The notes beneath the pieces were generated by a model. The model saw nothing but the letters and a program-made list of their open reading frames with translations. It did no database searches and was not told the DNA's origin. Shown here piece by piece: positions 5,824-9,965 of a DNA stretch of 9,965 nt; the stretch's first letter is position 1, and the number at the start of each line of letters is the position of its first letter. Source of the stretch: Clostridia bacterium (GTDB taxonomy: Bacteria; Bacillota_A; Clostridia; Oscillospirales; CAG-272); assembly GCA_017630995.1 (NCBI GenBank), contig JAGBUD010000149.1, positions 1-9,965 of the forward strand. Direction: 5' to 3'. A program made the position numbers and the translations under genes.

Positions 5824-7034
5824 TATCCTAAAATTCCCTTTCCGTAATGCTTTGCAAGGCCGCCCTCTGCCGTTTCTCTGTAAAGATGGGAGAGGTCCTT
5901 GCCCGTTTCGTACATCGTTTTAATAACCAAATCAAGCGAGATTTTTCTTGAGCCCGACAAGAAATTAGCAAGGCTCATCGCGTTTATCGCACGCATTGCG
6001 GCAACTGCATTTCTCTCAATGCACGGAATCTGAACGAGTCCGCATATCGGGTCGCAAGTAAGACCGAGGTGGTGCTCAAAGGCGATTTCCGCGGCATACT
6101 CAATCTGGTCGATTCCCATTTCAAAAAGCTCACCGAGAGCGGCAGATGCCATGGAGCAAGCAGTTCCTATCTCCGCTTGACAGCCGCATTCCGCACCGCT
6201 GATGGACGCGTTGGTTTTTGTGAGGTTTCCGATGAGCGCCGCCGTTGCAAGTGCGCGCAAAATGCTTTTATCCGAAAAGCCGTGCTTTTCTTGCATATAT
6301 TTAAGCACCGAGGGAAGAACCGCACAAGCACCGCACGTGGGGGCGGTTACTATAGTTCCGTTATCGGCGTTTTCCTCACTGACGGCATAGGCATACGCGC
6401 AGACGATTCTGTTTTCTCTCGTTACGGGGCTTTCGTCTATATGGCGCTGATTATAGAGATACTGCGCCTTTCTTTCGACACCGAGCCCGCCGGGGAGAGT
6501 TCCCGCCGTTGTGAGTCCTCTGTGAATTGCCGCCTTCATCGTTTCCCATATCTCATAGAGGAACGAATATATTTCCTCGCCCTCGCAGCGCACAACGTAA
6601 TCGGATAGTCTTATTCCCTCGCGCTTGCAAAGCTCGCTTATCTGCGAGAACGTGGATTCGGAGTAAATTTCGGATTCGGGGCTATCCTCTCTGCCCTCGA
6701 TTTTTATATCACCGCCGCCAACAGAAAAGACGCGCATTTTATTGACGCGCTCACCGCCGCGGATAGCGAAAATATCCATCGTGTTTTCGTGAGGAAGATT
6801 TCTATCCTCCGAATCGAATATTATATTGACCTTGCGCTCACCCGCCATTTGAGCTATGGCAACGTCTGTTCCGTGGCCCTTGCCCGTATCGGAAAGCGAG
6901 CCGTACAGCACTACCTCAAAGCTTTCGGCATTCGGGTTTTCGCTAGCGAAAATTCCCATTGCCTTTGCGGGTCCCATAGTGTGTGAGCTTGAGGGGCCTT
7001 TTCCTATCTTATATATATCCCTGATTGATTTCAT
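5823..7034 (-). CDS. sdaA: L-serine ammonia-lyase, Fe-S dependent, single-chain
   Basis: This enzyme converts L-serine to pyruvate and ammonia in the cytosol using a [4Fe-4S] cluster. The 403-residue protein has the beta domain first (1 to about 140), with IGKGPSSSHTMGP (10-22) and YGSLSDTGKGHGTD (44-57). The alpha domain follows (about 155-395), with APTCGAC (231-237), GAECGCQAE (280-288) and CDPICGLVQIPCIERN (327-342). C285, C327 and C338 have the 42- and 11-residue spacing known for the cluster ligands of the Legionella enzyme. The C-terminus (GKGILG) has no Cys, unlike that enzyme's tail ligand. No ACT domain is present and length is normal for the single-chain type. The ATG at 7034 has GAGG 5 nt upstream. 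It leads a four-gene operon. Serine breakdown to pyruvate suits a fermentative anaerobe. Confidence 0.95.
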   Translation of the reverse strand: MKSIRDIYKIGKGPSSSHTMGPAKAMGIFASENPNAESFEVVLYGSLSDTGKGHGTDVAIAQMAGERKVNIIFDSEDRNLPHENTMDIFAIRGGERVNKMRVFSVGGGDIKIEGREDSPESEIYSESTFSQISELCKREGIRLSDYVVRCEGEEIYSFLYEIWETMKAAIHRGLTTAGTLPGGLGVERKAQYLYNQRHIDESPVTRENRIVCAYAYAVSEENADNGTIVTAPTCGACAVLPSVLKYMQEKHGFSDKSILRALATAALIGNLTKTNASISGAECGCQAEIGTACSMASAALGELFEMGIDQIEYAAEIAFEHHLGLTCDPICGLVQIPCIERNAVAAMRAINAMSLANFLSGSRKISLDLVIKTMYETGKDLSHLYRETAEGGLAKHYGKGILG

Positions 7035-7063
7035 ATCTGCCTCGCAAAAATATTTTATACTTT

Positions 7064-7092
7064 ATTTTAGCACAAAGGTTTAAAATAATCAA
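7064..7092 (-). promoter_or_regulatory. Sigma-A promoter of the serine deaminase operon
   Basis: On the minus strand, TTGATT (7092-7087), a 17-bp spacer and TAAAAT (7069-7064), with TG one base before the -10 (extended -10). The start would fall near 7057, giving a leader of about 22 nt, too short for a riboswitch. Confidence 0.75.
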
Positions 7093-7113
7093 TAGACTAA
7101 ACAAGATATTTTT

Positions 7114-7149
7114 TGAATTTGCAAATATTACAAAAAATAGACAAATTCA
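7114..7149. repeat. Inverted repeat in the divergent control region
   Basis: TGAATTTG (7114-7121) and CAAATTCA (7142-7149) form an 8-bp inverted repeat with a 20-bp gap, just upstream of the serine deaminase promoter. The sequence is AT-rich, so chance is possible. Confidence 0.4.
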
Positions 7150-7196
7150 GTTCCTTTATGGTTGAAATATTATATTTTTCGACATTTTTGCAAATA
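7118..7196. repeat. Two copies of TTTGCAAATA in the divergent control region
   Basis: Exact copies occur at 7118-7127 and 7187-7196. The first sits in the palindrome ATTTGCAAAT (7117-7126). They are 69 bp apart between two divergent promoters and could bind one regulator, or reflect base composition. Confidence 0.4.
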
Positions 7197-7201
7197 ATCA
7201 T

Positions 7202-7223
7202 ATTTGAGAATTAAATTTGAGAA
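7202..7223 (+). repeat. Tandem 9-bp direct repeat upstream of the trkA promoter
   Basis: ATTTGAGAA at 7202-7210 and 7215-7223, starts 13 bp apart, ending 8 bp before the -35 box of the trkA promoter. The position suits an activator or repressor site for potassium-dependent control, but no such regulator is known from the sequence. Confidence 0.45.
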
Positions 7224-7231
7224 ACTGGCAC

Positions 7232-7260
7232 TTGACAAATACTCCCCAAATAAGTATAAT
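7232..7260 (+). promoter_or_regulatory. Consensus sigma-A promoter of trkA-trkH
   Basis: TTGACA (7232-7237), a 17-bp spacer and TATAAT (7255-7260) match the consensus exactly. Start is expected near 7267, about 40 nt before the trkA start codon, which leaves no room for a c-di-AMP riboswitch in the leader. Confidence 0.92.
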
Positions 7261-7275
7261 ATAGTAAAAATATTT

Positions 7276-7289
7276 TGCGCTCACGCGCA
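7276..7289 (+). promoter_or_regulatory. Small hairpin in the trkA leader
   Basis: TGCGC and GCGCA form a 5-bp GC-rich stem with a TCAC loop, ending 5 nt before the ribosome binding site. It could stabilise the 5' end of the mRNA or tune initiation. It lacks a U-run, so it is not a terminator. Confidence 0.4.
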
Positions 7290-7294
7290 TATAC

Positions 7295-7310
7295 GGAGGA
7301 AAAAATCTTG
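7295..7310 (+). promoter_or_regulatory. Ribosome binding site and TTG start of trkA
   Basis: GGAGGA (7295-7300) stands 7 nt before TTG (7308-7310). No ATG or GTG is in frame nearby, and the codons after this TTG give the expected TrkA N-terminus (NIIIVGCSQVG). An earlier in-frame TTG at 7275 has no site and lies inside the leader hairpin. Confidence 0.8.
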
Positions 7311-8660
7311 AACATCATAATCGTCGGTTGCAGCCAAGTCGGAGAGACGCTTGCTTCGCAGCTTGTTTTAGAGGATAACAATATAACTATGATCGACCTT
7401 TCGTCAAGCAAGATCAAGGACATAACCTCGCGATATGACGTTATGGGCGTTGTTGGTAACGGTGCAACGCGAAAGACGCAGGTTGAGGCAGGAATTGACG
7501 ATGCCGACCTGCTTATTGCGCTTACCGATTCGGACGAGCTTAATCTTCTCTGCTGCATGATAGCGAAAAAGACGACGAAATGCCGCGTTATCGCAAGAGT
7601 TGTCAGTCCCGAATACAATAGCGAGACCTCTTACCTCAAGGACGAGCTTGGACTTGAGATGATAATAAACCCCGAGCTTGAATCGGCAGAGGAGATTGCA
7701 AGAATACTTCGCTTCCCCTCGGCTATTAAGATTGAGCCGTTTGCCGCAGGAAAGGCAGAGCTTGTTACATTCCGCTTGCCCGAAACCAGCCGAATGGTTG
7801 GAATGTGGCTTAAGGACGTTATTTCTCACCTCAAGGTTAACGTGCTTATATCCACCGTTGAAAGAGACGGAAACGCATTTATTCCCAACGGTAATTTCAT
7901 ATTTAAGAGCCGCGACGTTATATCTATTGTTGCTTCACCGAAAAACGCATACGATTTCTTTAAGAAGATAGATTGCAACATTCAAGCGGTTAAGGACATT
8001 CTCGTTGTTGGCGGCGGTGATATAACCCATTACCTTTGCGAGATGGTTGGAAAAAGCATTTCGGTTAAGGTTATCGAAAAGGATTTGGAGATTTGCGACG
8101 AGCTTTGCACCGCGTTCAAAAACGTTACGGTTATAAACGGCGACGCGGCAGACCAAGAGCTGCTCCTTGAAGAAGGAATCGCAAGCTGCGGAGCTTTCCT
8201 CGCACTCAATGCAAACGATGAAGAAAATATTCTTCTCTCCCTTTCCGCAAAGAATGAAACAAAAGCAAAGACCATAACGAAAATAAACCGCGCGGACTAT
8301 GACAATATTGTCTCGCACCTTGACCTTGATACCGTTATTTATCCCAAGAGCATAACCTCGGATATGATTTTGCGCTACGTAAGAGCGACGAAAAACACCC
8401 TTGGAAGCAACGTTGAAACCATGTACAACGTTATAAAAGGAAAGGTTGAGGCTTCGGAATTTAAGGTTAACGAAGGCTCACCGATAACTGCGGCACCCCT
8501 TGCACAGCTTCGCTTCAAAAAGGACGTGCTTGTTGCCGCAATTCTGCGCGACGGTGCGGTTATAATTCCTCGAGGCAGCGACAGAATTGTTGAGGGTGAC
8601 TCGGTTGTTATCGTTTCAAAGCTTCTTGCCTTGCGTGATATTGCGGACATTCTCGATTAA
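7308..8660 (+). CDS. trkA: Trk potassium uptake system, NAD-binding gating protein TrkA
   Basis: A peripheral cytosolic protein that assembles under the TrkH channel and opens or closes it on binding NAD(H) or adenine nucleotides. At 450 residues it has the full double layout: RCK_N (1 to about 115), RCK_C (about 140-218), second RCK_N (about 228-345) and second RCK_C (about 370-450). The first nucleotide loop is IVGCSQVG (5-12), with Ser where the second Gly of GxGxxG usually stands and D30 at the end of strand two. The second is VVGGGDITHYL (233-243), with E257 in the ribose position. Both sites therefore look able to bind a nucleotide. It is the first gene of a two-gene operon, 18 nt before trkH. 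The start codon is TTG. Confidence 0.94.
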   Translation: MNIIIVGCSQVGETLASQLVLEDNNITMIDLSSSKIKDITSRYDVMGVVGNGATRKTQVEAGIDDADLLIALTDSDELNLLCCMIAKKTTKCRVIARVVSPEYNSETSYLKDELGLEMIINPELESAEEIARILRFPSAIKIEPFAAGKAELVTFRLPETSRMVGMWLKDVISHLKVNVLISTVERDGNAFIPNGNFIFKSRDVISIVASPKNAYDFFKKIDCNIQAVKDILVVGGGDITHYLCEMVGKSISVKVIEKDLEICDELCTAFKNVTVINGDAADQELLLEEGIASCGAFLALNANDEENILLSLSAKNETKAKTITKINRADYDNIVSHLDLDTVIYPKSITSDMILRYVRATKNTLGSNVETMYNVIKGKVEASEFKVNEGSPITAAPLAQLRFKKDVLVAAILRDGAVIIPRGSDRIVEGDSVVIVSKLLALRDIADILD

Positions 8661-8678
8661 GGATAACGGAGTGCTGCT

Positions 8679-9965
8679 ATGAATTTTAAAATGATAAAAT
8701 ACACGCTCGGCTGGCTTATGCTTTTCGAGACGGCGTTTTTGCTGATACCGCTTCTGACCTCGCTTATATGCCGCGACGGTGCGACCATCTCCATTCTTTT
8801 ATCAATGGCAATCACCGCGGCGGTAGCAGGACTTTTGCTTATCGGAAAGCCTAAAAACAGAAAGCTTTACACTAAAGACGGATTTGTTATAGTTTCTTTG
8901 AGCTGGATATTTTTAAGCGTTTTCGGTGCTTTTCCTTTCGTTATATCGGGAGAGATACCGAATTTCGTTGACGCGCTTTTCGAAACCGCTTCGGGATTTT
9001 CAACTACTGGCGCGAGCATACTTTCCGACGTTGAAGCTCTGCCGAAATCACTTTTGATGTGGCGCAGCTTCACCCAGTGGGTTGGCGGAATGGGAGTTCT
9101 TGTTTTCATTATGGCGTTCATTCCCTTGAGCGGCGCGCGAAATCTTCATATAATGAAAGCGGAGAGCCCGGGTCCCGAGGTTTCAAAGCTCGTTCCCAAA
9201 ATGAGAACGACGGCGATGATACTTTATACGATATACTTAGTTCTCACCATTATTCAGTTTATATTTCTTCTTTTTGGCGGAATGTCCCTTTTTGACGCGC
9301 TCAACACCGCGTTTGCAACTGCGGGCACGGGCGGATTCGGCTTCAGAAACGATAGCTTTGCTTCGTTTTCACCGTATATACAAATCGTCGTTACGGTGTT
9401 TATGCTGATATTCTCAATAAACTTTAACGCCTACTATCTTCTTTTTAAGGGTAGAATTCGTGATATTTTCAACAAGGAATTGCGCGTTTTTACCTATATT
9501 GTCGTTATTGCCATCACAGCACTGACCGTTAACCTTTTAGCGACGGGACATATGACAAACGTTGGCGAGGCTATAAGAAGCGCCGCATTCACCTTGGCTT
9601 CTCTCATATCGACGACGGGATTTTCAACCGCGGACTTTAACCTTTGGCCCACGCTTTCAAAGTGTATTCTCGTTTTCATTATGTTTATAGGTGCGTGCGC
9701 GGGTAGCACGGGCGGTGGAATCAAGGTTTCGAGAATTATAATTCTTATTAAGGGTATGTTCAAGGAATTCAGCCACGCGCTTAATCCAAGACAGGTCAAG
9801 AAAATAACCATTGACTCAAAGCCCATAGACAAAGAGGTTGTTCGTAGTGTAAACTCGTATATAGTATGCTATATATTCGTTTTTGCAGTTTCTCTTTTCC
9901 TTATAAGCTTTGAGGGACACGACCTTGTTACCTCATTCACTGCAATCGTTGCAACGATAAACAAC
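8679..9965 (+). CDS. trkH: Trk potassium channel/transporter subunit TrkH (partial, 3' end outside window)
   Basis: The potassium-translocating membrane subunit of the Trk/Ktr family, working with TrkA. I translated 429 open codons with no stop. The fold is four membrane-pore-membrane repeats. Pore loops are visible as SGFSTTGAS (105-113), FATAGTGGFG (212-221) and ISTTGFST (310-317). The window ends at ATINN (425-429), where the fourth loop begins, so only the last pore half and its helix are missing. Each filter Gly is present (G111, G219 region, G314). Other typical segments are WRSFTQWVGGMGVLVF and AGSTGGGIKVSR. The ATG at 8679 has CGGAG 7 nt upstream, and trkA ends 18 nt before. The protein is of TrkH length class (about 480) rather than short KtrB. 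Confidence 0.95.
   Translation, partial: MNFKMIKYTLGWLMLFETAFLLIPLLTSLICRDGATISILLSMAITAAVAGLLLIGKPKNRKLYTKDGFVIVSLSWIFLSVFGAFPFVISGEIPNFVDALFETASGFSTTGASILSDVEALPKSLLMWRSFTQWVGGMGVLVFIMAFIPLSGARNLHIMKAESPGPEVSKLVPKMRTTAMILYTIYLVLTIIQFIFLLFGGMSLFDALNTAFATAGTGGFGFRNDSFASFSPYIQIVVTVFMLIFSINFNAYYLLFKGRIRDIFNKELRVFTYIVVIAITALTVNLLATGHMTNVGEAIRSAAFTLASLISTTGFSTADFNLWPTLSKCILVFIMFIGACAGSTGGGIKVSRIIILIKGMFKEFSHALNPRQVKKITIDSKPIDKEVVRSVNSYIVCYIFVFAVSLFLISFEGHDLVTSFTAIVATINN

Noticed and set aside
7261..7307. c-di-AMP (ydaO-type) riboswitch before trkA
   Set aside because: The predicted leader is only about 40 nt and holds one 5-bp hairpin; the riboswitch needs well over 100 nt.
1..9965. Mobile element, prophage, defence island or CRISPR array
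   Set aside because: No transposase, integrase, phage or Cas proteins and no spaced repeat array were found; all intact genes belong to common chromosomal families or coupled operons.

Overview
The window reads as chromosomal DNA from a spore-forming or spore-gene-bearing Firmicute of the class Clostridia. The support is consensus -35/-10 boxes with 17-bp spacers, GGAGG-type ribosome binding sites, a SpoIIQ-like membrane-anchored M23 peptidase, a YnzC/DUF896-type small protein and a single-chain Fe-S serine deaminase. No mobile element, CRISPR array, rRNA or tRNA gene was found. Genes are densely packed. The only two gene-free gaps are about 270 bp each, and both are divergent promoter regions.

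Layout. (1) 1-1959, minus strand: a nucleotide kinase of the CMP-kinase type with an unusual C-terminal domain, followed by argS, which runs off the left edge. One near-perfect promoter (1998-2026) drives both. (2) 2027-2960, plus strand: a gap with two 12-bp palindromes and a tentative forespore-type promoter, then the SpoIIQ-like gene, then a strong hairpin. (3) 2829-4163, minus strand: an AGCS-family sodium:amino-acid symporter gene broken by one in-frame TGA. It starts directly after a rho-independent terminator whose 3' arm is also its ribosome binding site. Its reading frame now runs into the 3' end of the peptidase gene on the other strand. (4) 4164-7034, minus strand: a tight four-gene operon of serine deaminase, short DUF896 protein, zinc-ribbon tail-anchored protein and Gfo/Idh/MocA oxidoreductase. 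It has three close junctions and ends at a clean terminator. (5) 7035-7307: an AT-rich divergent control region with several short repeats. (6) 7308-9965, plus strand: trkA and trkH, a Trk/Ktr-type potassium uptake system. The window ends inside the fourth pore loop of TrkH.

Functional links. Serine deaminase makes pyruvate and ammonia, and the broken symporter belongs to a family that brings in alanine, glycine or serine with sodium. The gene order therefore looks like a former serine/alanine uptake-and-use cluster whose transporter has decayed. TrkA is the cytosolic nucleotide-sensing gate for the TrkH channel.

The items most worth a second look are the kinase with a possible degenerate ParB-like domain, the terminator/ribosome-binding-site overlap in front of the nonsense-bearing symporter, and the short DUF896 and zinc-ribbon proteins within the serine deaminase operon. 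I see no strong evidence for an undescribed system here; most of the window is ordinary housekeeping.
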